This document shows, piece by piece, positions 1-8,386 of a stretch of 64,000 nt of DNA. Within the stretch, counting starts at the first letter, position 1. Each line of letters starts with the position of its first letter. The notes below the pieces were generated by a model that saw only the letters and a program-made list of their open reading frames with translations, was not told the origin of the DNA and ran no database searches. The translations under genes were made by a program, and so were the position numbers. Source of the DNA: UBA7702 sp040776805 (lineage in GTDB: Bacteria; Bacillota; Dehalobacteriia; UBA7702); assembly GCA_040776805.1 (NCBI GenBank), contig JAXGZS010000001.1, positions 248,001-312,000 of the forward strand. Reading direction: 5' to 3'.

Positions 1-462
1 GCGTTCTCTCACTTGGACGCCACCACCGTGCTTTCCCGTAAAATCGTGGAATTGGGGATCTACCCCGCTGTTGACCCCTTGGATTCCACCTCCAGAATTT
101 TGGAACCCCATATTTTAGGGGAAGAGCATTATAACACGGCCCGCGCCGTACAGATGGTGCTCCAGCGCTACACGGAATTACAGGATATCATCGCCATTCT
201 CGGTATGGACGAACTGTCCGACGAGGATAAGCTCACCGTCTCCAGAGCGCGTAAGATCCAAAGATTCCTCTCTCAGCCTTTCCACGTGGCCGAACAGTTT
301 ACCGGTATGGAAGGGAAGTACGTTCCTTTGAAAGAAACGATCCGCGGCTTCAAGGAAATCCTTGAAGGGAAATACGACGATCTGCCCGAACAGGCCTTCC
401 TGCTTGTGGGTACCATCGAGGACGCGGTAGAAAAGGCGAAAAAACTCGAAGGAAGTGAATAA
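1..462 (+). CDS. atpD: ATP synthase F1 subunit beta, C-terminal part
   Basis: The reading frame is open from base 1, so the gene begins outside the window; 153 residues remain. The subunit carries the catalytic nucleotide sites of the F1 head on the inner face of the membrane. The visible part begins with the conserved FSHLDATTVLSR stretch just after the catalytic core, and continues through GIYPAVDPLDS and the helical C-terminal domain with DELSDEDKLTVSRARKIQRFLSQPF. It ends two bases before atpC, the usual order at the 3' end of an atp operon. Nothing looks broken. Identification is very secure. Confidence 0.97.
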   Translation, partial: AFSHLDATTVLSRKIVELGIYPAVDPLDSTSRILEPHILGEEHYNTARAVQMVLQRYTELQDIIAILGMDELSDEDKLTVSRARKIQRFLSQPFHVAEQFTGMEGKYVPLKETIRGFKEILEGKYDDLPEQAFLLVGTIEDAVEKAKKLEGSE

Positions 463-464
463 TC

Positions 465-878
465 ATGACAGATAAACGCATCTCTCTGGAGATTGTAACC
501 CCCGAGAAAAAAATCTATTCTGCCGATGTTTATTACCTTCACGCTCCCGCCATCGTTGGCGGCATCGGGATTTATCCCCGCCATACGCCCATTGTCACCG
601 CCCTTGACGTCGGCGAACTCAGCATCGACGGCGGCGACGGGAAGCAGGAGACCTTCTTTATCTCCGGCGGTTTTCTCGATGTCTGCGACGATAAAGCGGC
701 CGTCTTAGCGAAAGCCGCGGAAAGAAGCGAGGATATCGATGTGACCCGGGCGGAAAAAGCCAGGGCGCGGGCGGAAGAACGCCTCGCCCACCCCACTCCC
801 GAGTTAGATGCTCTGCGGGCGGAGTTGGCGCTGAAAAGAGCGATTATGAGAATTAGAATCGCCAAAACTGAAAGATAA
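465..878 (+). CDS. atpC: ATP synthase F1 subunit epsilon
   Basis: The 137-residue product is the central-stalk epsilon subunit, which couples and inhibits the F1 motor. The N-terminal beta-sandwich is recognisable from SLEIVTPEKKIYSADV, the HTPIVTALDVGEL stretch and the ISGGFLDV turn. The C-terminal half is a helical hairpin rich in Ala, Arg and Glu, as in the family. The ATG lies two bases after the atpD stop, and length matches the family. It is the last gene of the atp operon because a hairpin terminator follows about 40 bases later. Confidence 0.96.
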   Translation: MTDKRISLEIVTPEKKIYSADVYYLHAPAIVGGIGIYPRHTPIVTALDVGELSIDGGDGKQETFFISGGFLDVCDDKAAVLAKAAERSEDIDVTRAEKARARAEERLAHPTPELDALRAELALKRAIMRIRIAKTER

Positions 879-916
879 AACAGTGGCTCTCCCAAAGAGA
901 GGCCCCACAAAAAGGG

Positions 917-949
917 AGTCGGTTTCTGACAGAAAATCGGAAGCCGACT
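917..949 (+). terminator. Hairpin after atpC
   Basis: The arms agtcggtttctga and tcggaagccgact pair with a few G-U steps, and the loop is short. The T tract after it is weak. A very similar hairpin occurs at 57531-57563 after the second EamA gene, so this may be a recurrent terminator cassette. Confidence 0.55.
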
Positions 950-1046
950 TTGCTCATCATGCTGTTTTTAGGACTTTCCCACAGGATAGCTCATTTTTGT
1001 ATATTTTCCCTCCCATTGGTAAATACTGCCATTGGGAGGTTATTTT

Positions 1047-1832
1047 ATGGGAAAATATAATAATCGCAAAAATCAACTGATCGTGATCGGTCTTTTCATT
1101 GCTTTGATCGCCTGCACTTTTTTGATGACGCTGATGAAGCTGCCCTCTGCGGAAGAGGCGGCGGCGGTGGTCGATACGCCGCTTATGACGGCGTTCCAAG
1201 AAAGCGAGGCCGAATTTACCCGCATCACGGCTCAAGGCTGGTGCCAGATCGACACGGTCTTCCACGATGGCGAAGAACTGTTCTCCTTTTATGAAAGCAT
1301 CAAAGAAGTCCTCGGCGACGACGACCTGCTGTCCATTGACGAGTACGACGATGAGTCCTACGCCGGTATTACGGTATTCGGCAATACGGAACAGGGCTAC
1401 GAAATCGATCTTGTGTTACAGAGTATGGCCGATGAGGACAGCGGCAGTGAAACGTATCTCATCCTCAATCTCAACGATGAGCAGGATGTTCGCGATATCG
1501 ATGCAGTCCATGCGTATCTCGGTACGATCTTTGCCGCCGTTTCCTCGAAAAGTGATCCTTCTCTGCTGATTGAAGGGAAATATGATGAGCTGAAATCGAA
1601 GCGGGAAAAAAAGAAGATCGCCAAGGCGATCTTTAAGGCTTTGGATGGGAAAATTGAAGAAAAGATCAGCGACGACGGTTACGTCAGCTACAGCGGTTAT
1701 ACGGAGCTGATCGCCTATAGTATCACTTCCGACAACCGTAAAATCAACTTACAGGTGGCGCTGTCCGACAATGAACAGGATCAGTCCACCGTCATCTATA
1801 TCGGCTCCCCTGTGGTTTTCTCCGATTTCTGA
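1047..1832 (+). CDS. YwmB-like (DUF1779) exported protein
   Basis: A 261-residue protein with a single N-terminal membrane segment or signal (about residues 12-30, LIVIGLFIALIACTFLM), so most of it would lie outside the cell. The ATG at 1047 was chosen over an upstream TTG because a gggaggt ribosome site lies 7 bases before it. Two things suggest the YwmB family: the C-terminal stretch TVIYIGSPVVFSDF resembles the family's IGSPI-type ending, and YwmB lies between atpC and spoIID in many Firmicutes. The murA gene usual at this place is absent. The molecular role of YwmB is not known. Confidence 0.6.
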   Translation: MGKYNNRKNQLIVIGLFIALIACTFLMTLMKLPSAEEAAAVVDTPLMTAFQESEAEFTRITAQGWCQIDTVFHDGEELFSFYESIKEVLGDDDLLSIDEYDDESYAGITVFGNTEQGYEIDLVLQSMADEDSGSETYLILNLNDEQDVRDIDAVHAYLGTIFAAVSSKSDPSLLIEGKYDELKSKREKKKIAKAIFKALDGKIEEKISDDGYVSYSGYTELIAYSITSDNRKINLQVALSDNEQDQSTVIYIGSPVVFSDF

Positions 1833-1879
1833 CATAAGGATCCTTCCCGTTCATAGAATAGAGAGAAGGAGGCGGGAGC

Positions 1880-2905
1880 GTGAGATATCGATTCCGGCGG
1901 CGATATCGCCGCCGCCCTCAGATGCTATGGTGGATCTGGCTTTTGATCCTTTTCCCCTGCGCCTTTTTATTGACGCAGGTTCATTTTTCCCGGGAACGGG
2001 AGGAGACTTCGGCGGAACCGGCGCCCTACACGGAACCGGCGGCGGAGGAGGTCACCGTTTCCCTGCTGCGCACGGAAACCGGGAAAATCGAAACAGTGGA
2101 TCTAAAGACCTACGTCATCGGCGTGGTGTCCGCAGAAATGCCGGTGAACTTCGCGGAGGAAGCGTTGAAAGCCCAAGCCGTGATCGCTCGTACCTACGCT
2201 TTACGCAAAATGGCCGACGCTGCCTGGGGCAGTGATCCCGACCACGGTGATCTTTGTGACGATTCCGGCCACTGTCAGGCCTATTACGATAGAGAAACCT
2301 TGGAGGAGACCTGGGGCAGTGGTTTTAACGCAAAATATCAGAAGATCAGCGACGCCGTAACGGCAACGGGCAATCAGATTTTGACCTACGATGGTGAGAT
2401 CGCTTACACCTATTACTGTTCCACCTGCGGCGGTAAGACGGCTTCCGCCAAAGAAGTTTGGGGTACCGACTACCCCTATCTCCAAAGCGTCGCCTGCCGC
2501 TGGGATAAAGATGCGTCTCGTTATGAAGAGACCGTAGAGATCGCCCTGACCGATCTGCCCTGGCTTTTGGGAGACGGCACTTCACCTTGTATTGCCGTGG
2601 CTGCCGGAGAAAAGGCGGCGGCAGTGCCGGAAGCCTCAGGAAAGACTGATAGTGGCCGGGTGCAGTCGGTATCTTACGCCGGTTTAACGTTCTCCGCCGC
2701 TGATTTCCGCAAAGCGCTGGGGCTCAACTCCACTAAATTCAGCCTAAAACCCAAGGGCGATATGCTCGAGATCACCACCACCGGCTACGGCCACGGCGTC
2801 GGTCTTTGTCAATACGGCGCCAACGGCATGGCGGAAACAGGGTATACGTATGAGGAAATCCTCACTTATTATTATCAAGGGACACAACTTACGGCTTTTC
2901 AATAA
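1880..2905 (+). CDS. spoIID: SpoIID/LytB family peptidoglycan hydrolase
   Basis: The 341-residue protein starts at GTG 1880 behind a strong gaaggagg site. An Arg-rich N-terminus is followed by one membrane anchor (about residues 13-33). The SpoIID domain follows: VSAEMPVNFAEEALKAQAVIARTYAL, the cysteine-containing YYCSTCGGKTASA motif, and the signature GYGHGVGLCQYGANGMA near the end with TYEEILTYYYQGTQL. In known members this domain is a lytic transglycosylase that remodels peptidoglycan during engulfment of the forespore. Position after atpC and the YwmB-like gene fits known synteny. With cotJABC further on, it points to a spore-former. Confidence 0.9.
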   Translation: MRYRFRRRYRRRPQMLWWIWLLILFPCAFLLTQVHFSREREETSAEPAPYTEPAAEEVTVSLLRTETGKIETVDLKTYVIGVVSAEMPVNFAEEALKAQAVIARTYALRKMADAAWGSDPDHGDLCDDSGHCQAYYDRETLEETWGSGFNAKYQKISDAVTATGNQILTYDGEIAYTYYCSTCGGKTASAKEVWGTDYPYLQSVACRWDKDASRYEETVEIALTDLPWLLGDGTSPCIAVAAGEKAAAVPEASGKTDSGRVQSVSYAGLTFSAADFRKALGLNSTKFSLKPKGDMLEITTTGYGHGVGLCQYGANGMAETGYTYEEILTYYYQGTQLTAFQ

Positions 2906-2908
2906 TCA

Positions 2909-2937
2909 TTGACAGAAAAGCAGCGGTCTGCTATAAT
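2909..2937 (+). promoter_or_regulatory. Sigma-A promoter of the first cobalamin riboswitch
   Basis: TTGACA at 2909-2914 and TATAAT at 2932-2937 are separated by 17 bases, a consensus sigma-A promoter. Transcription would begin near 2944, just before the riboswitch. Confidence 0.8.
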
Positions 2938-2954
2938 AACATTAAATTAAATCA

Positions 2955-3105
2955 TTGAATAAGGTCAAAGTTATGGAATCGGGGTGAGAATCCCCAACGG
3001 AAACGGCCACTGTAATACGGAGATCTTGCCAGGAAGCCATTGGGAAACCGAGAAGGCGGCAAAGATTGATGAAGTTAAGTCAGGATACTTGCTTTGATGG
3101 TTGCA
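2955..3105 (+). promoter_or_regulatory. Cobalamin riboswitch 1
   Basis: The conserved cobalamin-aptamer blocks occur in order: ggggtgagaatcccc, the ggccactgtaa block, the gccaggaagcc region, and the B12-box-like gatgaagttaagtcagg. A terminator hairpin follows at 3134. The only gene downstream before the next promoter is the MerR/GyrI regulator, so corrinoid level probably sets its expression. Confidence 0.88.
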
Positions 3106-3133
3106 CTGTTTTGCAGATCGTTTTGGGAATTCC

Positions 3134-3167
3134 GCACAAAACCGTTGAGGTTTTGTGCTGTTTTTTT
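3134..3167 (+). terminator. Expression-platform terminator of riboswitch 1
   Basis: gcacaaaacc and ggttttgtgc form a perfect 10-bp stem around gttga, followed by a run of T. It lies about 30 bases after the aptamer, as expected for transcriptional attenuation. The 160 bases between it and the next start codon are T- and pyrimidine-rich and show no other feature. Confidence 0.85.
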
Positions 3168-3331
3168 ATTTTGAACCTCGAACTGAAATGGAAAGACCTC
3201 CTCTTGCTTCTACTTTGTATCGCCTTCCGGCGATTTCCTTGGACTTTTTTTCTTTTCTTTGCTCTCCCTTCTTTTGGGAGGGTTTTTGCTTTTTCGGCAT
3301 CTTTTTGATACAATCGGGGGGAGGTGAGGAC

Positions 3332-4222
3332 ATGAAGGAAAATCTATATACCATCGGGGAGATCAGTAAAATCTGCGGCATCAACCAATCGAAACTGCGT
3401 TATTACGATGAAATCGGCGTCATCAAACCCCATTGGGTCGATGAAAATACCGGTTACCGCTATTATACCAACGAAACCCTCCAGGAGATTCCGGTACTCC
3501 ATTACTATAAGGCAATGGGCTTTTCTCTGAAAGAGATTCCAGCTCTTTTGGAGCGGGATGACCTTTCTGATTTGGATGCTTTGTTCTCTGCCCGCATCGC
3601 TGAAATAGGCGGTTTGATCCAAAAACAGCGCATGATCATGGAATCCATTGCTTCCTGGCAGGATTTGATTGGCGAGACAAAAGAAGTAATGGCTCGAAAA
3701 GACTGTCCCGTCACGATGAAATACTTTCCGCGGCGCAGGTTTTATCTGGTGCGTCCGGAACTTTTCCCCGGTATGCGTTACGATAACCTGTTGATCAATA
3801 CGACAATTTGCAGCGGTCTGCTGAAAGGTGATACGTATACCTTGGGAGCGCTTTATATCGCATATCCTGACGGTGACCGTGCAAATTGGGAAGACATTAC
3901 CTTATTTATCGAAAAACACCCCGACGCCAAACATACGCTGAAAACCGTAGAGATCGGTGATTTTTCCGCAGTGAGCTGCTATCACCGGGGTACCTTCGAG
4001 ACCATTGAGGAAACCATCCAAAAGATGAAAACATGGGCCAAGGAACATCATTTCGACCTCAGGGGCGATCTGATTGAGCGCTCGGTGATCGATTGTTGGA
4101 GCATCAAAAATACCGATTGGTGGTTGATGGAGCTGTTTTTACCCATCAAATCAAAGGCGAATGAAAAAATTCCTCTTGACTCTCAAGGTACCTTGAAGGT
4201 TTATAATGAAAGAAAACCTTGA
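3332..4222 (+). CDS. MerR-family regulator with GyrI-like effector domain
   Basis: A 296-residue regulator. Residues 1-75 are a MerR winged helix (YTIGEISKICGINQSKLRYYDEIGVIKP, then GYRYYTNE), followed by a dimerisation helix to about 125 and a GyrI-like ligand-binding fold to the end. This is the layout of BmrR-type activators, which bend the spacer of a sigma-A promoter when ligand binds. The ATG at 3332 has a ggggaggtgagga ribosome site. The gene sits behind a cobalamin riboswitch, which is unusual for a regulator and suggests that it controls or senses corrinoid-linked functions. Ligand and targets are unknown. The following lipoprotein gene begins 13 bases later and is probably co-transcribed. 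Confidence 0.8.
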   Translation: MKENLYTIGEISKICGINQSKLRYYDEIGVIKPHWVDENTGYRYYTNETLQEIPVLHYYKAMGFSLKEIPALLERDDLSDLDALFSARIAEIGGLIQKQRMIMESIASWQDLIGETKEVMARKDCPVTMKYFPRRRFYLVRPELFPGMRYDNLLINTTICSGLLKGDTYTLGALYIAYPDGDRANWEDITLFIEKHPDAKHTLKTVEIGDFSAVSCYHRGTFETIEETIQKMKTWAKEHHFDLRGDLIERSVIDCWSIKNTDWWLMELFLPIKSKANEKIPLDSQGTLKVYNERKP

Positions 4223-4235
4223 GGAGGAAATGACA

Positions 4236-5201
4236 ATGAAACACTTTTCCAAAAAGTTGCCGATTTTCTTGCTGGCGCTCCTTTGTGTTTTCGCCTTTGC
4301 CGCCTGCGGCAGCGATGCCAATACCGACGATGCTGCCAAAACGCCGGCACTGTCCATGGAGATCTCCCAGGCGGACTGGGATAGCTACCGTCAGTTTGTG
4401 GATCTTTCCACCGGCATCACCATGGCTTACGTGGAAATGGGCGTAGCGGACGGCGATCCTCTTGTGCTGATCCACGGCATGACGGATAACAGCCGCAGCT
4501 GGTCCCTGATCGCCCCTTATTTTGCCGAAGCGGGCTATCACATCTATATGATCGACCTTAGGGGCCACGGTGAAACCGATCAGCCCGACACAGGTTTCTA
4601 TACCACGGCAACCTACGCCGCGGATATCTCCGCTTTTATGGACGCCATGGAGATTGCGAAAGCGGATATCATCGGCCATTCCCTGGGCAGCATGACGGCG
4701 CAGACCTTTGAACTGCTCTATCCGGAAAAATGCGATCATGTGGTTTGGGAAGCCACGACGCCGGTGAGCGCCGAAGCTCTGGGGACGTATTACTATGAAT
4801 ACGGTGAGTCCATCGGCGCGGAGGGACATCCCGACGATGCTTTTATGGATGAATGGTATGCCTGTGTCAATCCTGTTGATCAAGAATTCCTGAAGTATGA
4901 GATGGAGGAATCTCAGGCTCTTCCCGGCGCGGACTGGGAGCGGATTGCCGGCGGCGCGTCCTTCTCCAATCTGATGCCCTATTATCAATATATGGATGAT
5001 TCTATTCCGACCTTGATCCTTTGGGGCAGCGCCGATGGGTTTTTCGGCGAAGACAAACAAGATCAGCTGAAAGAGCTTGTACCCTTCGTCGAATTTATCG
5101 CCTATGACGGCATCGGCCACAACATTCAATGGGAACATACCGCACAAATGGCCGCGGACTGTCTTGCTTTCTTCCGGGATGAAAAAGTAGGTGAAAACTA
5201 A
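4236..5201 (+). CDS. Alpha/beta-hydrolase lipoprotein
   Basis: The 321-residue protein has a lipoprotein signal peptide (FLLALLCVFAFAAC; Cys near residue 23) and would be anchored outside the membrane. The hydrolase fold shows VLIHGMTDNSRSW for the oxyanion region, the nucleophile elbow IGHSLGSM, the acid strand WGSADGFF, and the catalytic histidine in GIGHNIQWE. The start at 4236 is preferred over 4206 and 4230 because aggagg lies 8 bases upstream. The substrate cannot be told; such proteins include esterases and haloperoxidase-like enzymes. It follows the MerR gene closely, so it may be that regulator's target and a member of the same riboswitch-controlled transcript. Confidence 0.75.
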   Translation: MKHFSKKLPIFLLALLCVFAFAACGSDANTDDAAKTPALSMEISQADWDSYRQFVDLSTGITMAYVEMGVADGDPLVLIHGMTDNSRSWSLIAPYFAEAGYHIYMIDLRGHGETDQPDTGFYTTATYAADISAFMDAMEIAKADIIGHSLGSMTAQTFELLYPEKCDHVVWEATTPVSAEALGTYYYEYGESIGAEGHPDDAFMDEWYACVNPVDQEFLKYEMEESQALPGADWERIAGGASFSNLMPYYQYMDDSIPTLILWGSADGFFGEDKQDQLKELVPFVEFIAYDGIGHNIQWEHTAQMAADCLAFFRDEKVGEN

Positions 5202-5223
5202 CAAAAAAAGTTGACAAAAGAAA

Positions 5224-5262
5224 AGCGCTGCCCGGTGATGACCCGACAGCGCTTCTTTTTTG
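5224..5262. terminator. Bidirectional terminator between the hydrolase and csp genes
   Basis: A 7-bp GC-rich stem (agcgctg with cagcgct at its base) with T tracts on the + side and A runs on the other serves the two convergent genes. Confidence 0.8.
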
Positions 5263-5293
5263 GTTCTTAATTTTTTGTTTTTGGTTTGCCTTA

Positions 5294-5506
5294 TTAGGCG
5301 ATTCTGACGTTGACAGCCCGCATTTTTTTGCTGTTTTTCGGATCTTGTTCTACGTCGAACGTAACTTTTGCACCTTCATCAAGGCTTTTATATCCTTCGC
5401 TTTGAATGGCGGAGAAATGAACGAACAAATCGTCGCCTCCGTTATCATTGGTAATGAAACCAAAACCTTTTTCAGAATTAAACCATTTTACTGTACCACT
5501 ATTCAT
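5294..5506 (-). CDS. Cold-shock protein (CspA family)
   Basis: A 70-residue single cold-shock domain with both RNA-binding motifs intact: KGFGFI (RNP1) and DLFVHFSAI (RNP2), preceded by GTVKWFNSEK. The ATG at 5506 has an aggaggtacc ribosome site; the longer open frame upstream is untranslated leader. A leader of over 100 bases is typical of csp genes, where it folds as a thermosensor. These proteins are RNA chaperones that bind single-stranded nucleic acid in the cytoplasm. The gene is transcribed toward the hydrolase gene and shares a terminator with it. Confidence 0.95.
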   Translation of the reverse strand: MNSGTVKWFNSEKGFGFITNDNGGDDLFVHFSAIQSEGYKSLDEGAKVTFDVEQDPKNSKKMRAVNVRIA

Positions 5507-5751
5507 GCTGGGTACCTCCTTACTATATTCGTATCCATACTGCACAAAAAAACACATGGCGTATAAATCATTAAACGAACAATGACTTACAAAAACATGT
5601 GAGACAATTAGACATTTAGAATACGCTATTATCATAACACTTCTTTGCGAAGAAGTCAAGGGTGCAATTTTTATTTTTGCCCTTCGGTTGTTCTGAACTG
5701 TGATGACCCTTTACAGGCCGCCGGAAAGGGAGGAAGAATTCCGCCGCCCTC

Positions 5752-5828
5752 TTACAGACTGTAGCCCAAAATCCGCTGATCCACAGACTGCCCATCCCAT
5801 CATGGTGCTCCCGGTTTTCGGGAGCACC
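5752..5828 (+). repeat. Fragment of the interspersed repeat plus a hairpin
   Basis: Bases 5757-5780 (actgtagcccaaaatccgct and flanks) match the right part of the repeats at 7345 and 36055, so this is a short remnant of the same family. A perfect hairpin, ggtgctcccg with cgggagcacc, follows at 5804-5828 without a T tract. Otherwise the 5507-5875 gap holds only the csp leader and promoter. Confidence 0.55.
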
Positions 5829-5875
5829 GCTTGGTATGCCACGGTGAAAGCCGTAAGTAAAAGTGAAAACACATC

Positions 5876-5904
5876 TTGACAGGTACGTATCAGTTCGCTA
5901 TATT
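5876..5904 (+). promoter_or_regulatory. Promoter and candidate GntR operator of the first corrinoid-protein operon
   Basis: TTGACA (5876-5881) and TATATT (5899-5904) are 17 bases apart. The box ACAGGTACGT starts at 5879, overlapping the -35 end and the spacer. The same box is present twice at the 7763 promoter, so it is a likely operator for the GntR protein encoded in this operon. Confidence 0.7.
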
Positions 5905-5928
5905 GGATAGAGAGAAGGGAGATGCGTC

Positions 5929-6585
5929 ATGAAACAGGAAAAATCTCTATCGGAACTGATCGGCGTGCTTTTGCTGGATGAGGCCACGGAAAAAGCAAAA
6001 CAGATGTTGTCTGACCGTTGCCCCGCCCAAGACATCTATCAGGAAGTGATGGACGGTCTTGCCATCGTGGGGAAAAAATACAACGACGGAACATGCTTTA
6101 TTGCCGATCTCATTGTCGCGGGAACCTTGGCCCAGGATATCTTTGCCCTGATCAAAGATGAGCGGCTTTACGATCGGCAGCAGATCGACGGTAAAATGGT
6201 GATCGGCACCATCAGCGGCGATATTCACGATATCGGCAAGGATCTGATCTGCACCGGCTTGCGTTTTTCCGGCGTGGACGTCATCGACTTGGGCGTTGAC
6301 GTTTCCGTGGAGTGCTTTGTGGAGGCCGTGAAAAATCACCGCCCCGATCTTTTGGGAATCAGTACGGTGATCGACAGCTCTTTCGCACATATCAAAAAGC
6401 TTGTTGCCGCCCTTCAAGAGGAGAGTCTCACCGGTGATATGGAGATCGTGGTCGGCGGTTCCATTGCCGATCCCCGCTATATTCATTTGGAAGGCGTATC
6501 CTGTCTGACCAATAATTACAAAGACGGGGTCAATTATTGTCTGAAAGTCCTGGAGAAAAAAAGCGCCGGAAGGGATCGAAAATGA
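5929..6585 (+). CDS. Corrinoid (methylamine-type) carrier protein, MttC-like
   Basis: A 218-residue protein with the two-domain layout of MttC/MtbC/MetH carriers. A four-helix B12-binding cap occupies about residues 1-85, followed by a Rossmann domain with the base-off cobalamin motif GDIHDIGKD (His near residue 100). Further conserved positions are VIDLGVDVSVE and VGGSIAD. Such proteins hold a corrinoid that accepts a methyl group from a substrate-specific methyltransferase and passes it to an MtbA-type enzyme. The gene overlaps gntR by four bases. It differs clearly from the second carrier at 7763 and probably serves another substrate. No partner methyltransferase is in its own operon; the MttB genes lie 20-28 kb away. 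Confidence 0.85.
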   Translation: MKQEKSLSELIGVLLLDEATEKAKQMLSDRCPAQDIYQEVMDGLAIVGKKYNDGTCFIADLIVAGTLAQDIFALIKDERLYDRQQIDGKMVIGTISGDIHDIGKDLICTGLRFSGVDVIDLGVDVSVECFVEAVKNHRPDLLGISTVIDSSFAHIKKLVAALQEESLTGDMEIVVGGSIADPRYIHLEGVSCLTNNYKDGVNYCLKVLEKKSAGRDRK

Positions 6586-7310
6586 GCGAAGTACTGTATT
6601 TAACCATTGTGAAGTCGTTGAAAAACCGCATTCATAAGGGCGAATATAGGCCCGGCGATATGCTCGATTCCGAAGCGGTACTGATGAAAGAATACAACGC
6701 CAGCCGCATGACCATAAGAAAAAGCCTTTCTTTGCTTTCCAGCGAGGGTTATATTTATTCCGTGCCCGGAAAGGGCAACTTCGTTTGTACGCCGGAAACG
6801 AATGTATTTCAGTTTCGTTTCAATAAATACGATGATCTCGGCGCTCCCATCGAGGAGGTGAAACTCATCTCCGTACAAGTGAAAAAGGGGGAGCTGGATA
6901 CGATCCTTCGTTTAAAGCAAGGCGCAGGCGACAAAACCGTGGAAGCCAAGCGTTTGTTATGCTGCGTCAACGGCCCGATGGCGCTGGAATATATCTACTT
7001 CACTTATATTCCCAATATGCCTGTGGTGGAAGAGCGTTTGAAGTTTGCCAATCATTTGGCGAGCGTTGAAAAGAATTTAGCCTTTTCCATTGAAAAAAAG
7101 ATGACTTTGAACATCGACCGCGCCGGGGAGGAGCAGGCCAAATGGTTGCAATGCAAGGTCGGCACGCCTTTGGTGCTGTTAGAGGAAGACGTCATCAACA
7201 GCGAAAACGGCAGCGTCGTTTCCTTTACCCGGTTTTACGCGCTCCCCGCCTACATTACCTTTGCCGCCACGACGGCGAAGGAGGAAGCAAACAACAAAAA
7301 GATCTTTTAG
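6582..7310 (+). CDS. GntR/HutC-family transcriptional regulator
   Basis: The 242-residue protein has a GntR winged helix (residues 1-75: KNRIHKGEYRPGDMLDSEAVLMKEYN, SRMTIRKSLSLLSSEGYIY, PGKGNFV) and a C-terminal UTRA ligand domain ending in the typical FTRFYALP strand. The ATG overlaps the stop of the corrinoid-protein gene (ATGA), indicating coupling. UTRA regulators bind small metabolites and usually repress their own operon; here the ligand may be a methylated amine. Shared ACAGGTACGT boxes at 5879, 7709 and 7719 are the probable operators. It is one of only four genes here that end in TAG, and readthrough would enter the repeat that follows. Confidence 0.85.
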   Translation: MSEVLYLTIVKSLKNRIHKGEYRPGDMLDSEAVLMKEYNASRMTIRKSLSLLSSEGYIYSVPGKGNFVCTPETNVFQFRFNKYDDLGAPIEEVKLISVQVKKGELDTILRLKQGAGDKTVEAKRLLCCVNGPMALEYIYFTYIPNMPVVEERLKFANHLASVEKNLAFSIEKKMTLNIDRAGEEQAKWLQCKVGTPLVLLEEDVINSENGSVVSFTRFYALPAYITFAATTAKEEANNKKIF

Positions 7311-7344
7311 GCCGTCCTGAATAGCGCCATCAAAGCATTGGAAA

Positions 7345-7566
7345 AAACCGCGTTTTTAACGCGGTTTAGGCCGTCGACAAAGTCTGATACGCGGCGAACC
7401 CTTTGCCCCGCGACAGCTTGTGTACTATCATGTACACGGCGCAGCCGCAGGCCAAAGCGTTCACCGTGTATAAGCCTTTCTCGGCGGCCTATCATCCTGT
7501 AGCCCAAAATCCGCTGATGCGTATTTTGTCTACAGTCTGAACCGCGTTTTTAATGCGGTTTTTTTA
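7345..7566 (+). repeat. Interspersed repeat, copy 1, between two copies of a terminator hairpin
   Basis: The element (about 7368-7539) starts ggccgtcgacaaagtctgat and ends gcgtattttgtctacagtct; its ends are imperfect inverted repeats. It shares long blocks with 36086-36424. On the left (7345-7367) lies the hairpin aaaccgcgtttttaacgcgg, and on the right (7540-7562) a near copy followed by seven T. No coding sense survives in any frame, although one reverse frame resembles the other copy's. Together with the promoter this accounts for the 7311-7762 gap. Confidence 0.65.
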
Positions 7567-7673
7567 TTGTTGGCTTGAGCAAGTTTCGCACGTTCTGTGC
7601 GAAACAAAGAAACCACCCGCTATGCGGGTGGAAGAGAATTTAAAAAAGATCGAAAAAATCTATAAAAAAATAT

Positions 7674-7747
7674 TTGACATTCGGCAAAATAGTGTTATAA
7701 TGAATTCAACAGGTACGTACAGGTACATATGAATTAAAGTACGTGAC
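7674..7747 (+). promoter_or_regulatory. Promoter with tandem GntR-operator boxes
   Basis: TTGACA (7674-7679) and TATAAT (7696-7701) have a 16-base spacer. Two ACAGGTAC boxes at 7709 and 7719, spaced one helical turn, cover the start of transcription. A further gtacgt lies near 7739. The arrangement suits repression by the GntR protein. Confidence 0.75.
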
Positions 7748-7762
7748 AAGGAGGATAAAACG

Positions 7763-8386
7763 ATGAACGAAAAACTGATCAAGGCCTTTGGGGATCTCGA
7801 TGACGATGTTGTCATGGAGCAAATCAAGGAAATGAAAACGGCGGGAAAAGAAACCATAGAAATTTTAGGGGATTTACAAGTCGGCATGGACGTGGTGGGG
7901 AAGCACTTTGAGGAAAAGGAATATTATCTCTCGGAACTGATCATGGCTTCGGAAATCTTTAAGGAAGCCATTGAAGCCGCCGGCGGTATTTCGAATATTG
8001 CAGGTGCGGAATCTTATGGTACAATGGTATTGGGCACGGTGAAAGGCGATATCCATGATATCGGCAAAAACATTGTATCCGCGATCATGAGTTGCAACGG
8101 TTTCAACGTGATCGATCTCGGCACCGACGTTCCCATTGAAAAATTCGTGGAAACGGTGAAAGCGAAAAAACCGGAACTTGTCGGCATCTCCTGCCTGTTA
8201 ACGACGAACTTTGATCACATGAAACAGACCGTGGCGGCGATCAGAGCAGCCGGCAGTGATGCGAAGGTGATCATCGGCGGCGGCCCCTGCAATGAAAGCA
8301 CCGTAACCCATGTGGGCGCCGATGCTCTGGCCCGTGACGCCCAAGATGGGATTGAAGTCGCCAAAGAATTATTGGGGGTGAATTAA
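7763..8386 (+). CDS. Corrinoid carrier protein, MtbC/MttC family
   Basis: The 207-residue protein has an N-terminal helical cap and a cobalamin-binding Rossmann domain with GDIHDIGKN (His near residue 97), NVIDLGTDVPIE and VIIGGGPCNE. It is the methyl carrier for corrinoid-dependent methyltransferases in the cytoplasm. It starts at ATG 7763 after aaggagg and is followed without a gap by the MtbA-like gene, the usual partner that takes the methyl group from it. It shares the GntR-type operator with the first carrier, so both would be induced together. Confidence 0.88.
   Translation: MNEKLIKAFGDLDDDVVMEQIKEMKTAGKETIEILGDLQVGMDVVGKHFEEKEYYLSELIMASEIFKEAIEAAGGISNIAGAESYGTMVLGTVKGDIHDIGKNIVSAIMSCNGFNVIDLGTDVPIEKFVETVKAKKPELVGISCLLTTNFDHMKQTVAAIRAAGSDAKVIIGGGPCNESTVTHVGADALARDAQDGIEVAKELLGVN

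Noticed and set aside
7438..7520. tRNA-Pyl (pylT) or other tRNA within the repeat elements
   Set aside because: The ccaaaatccgctg stretch recalls an anticodon arm, but no acceptor stem, D-arm or T-arm can be built.
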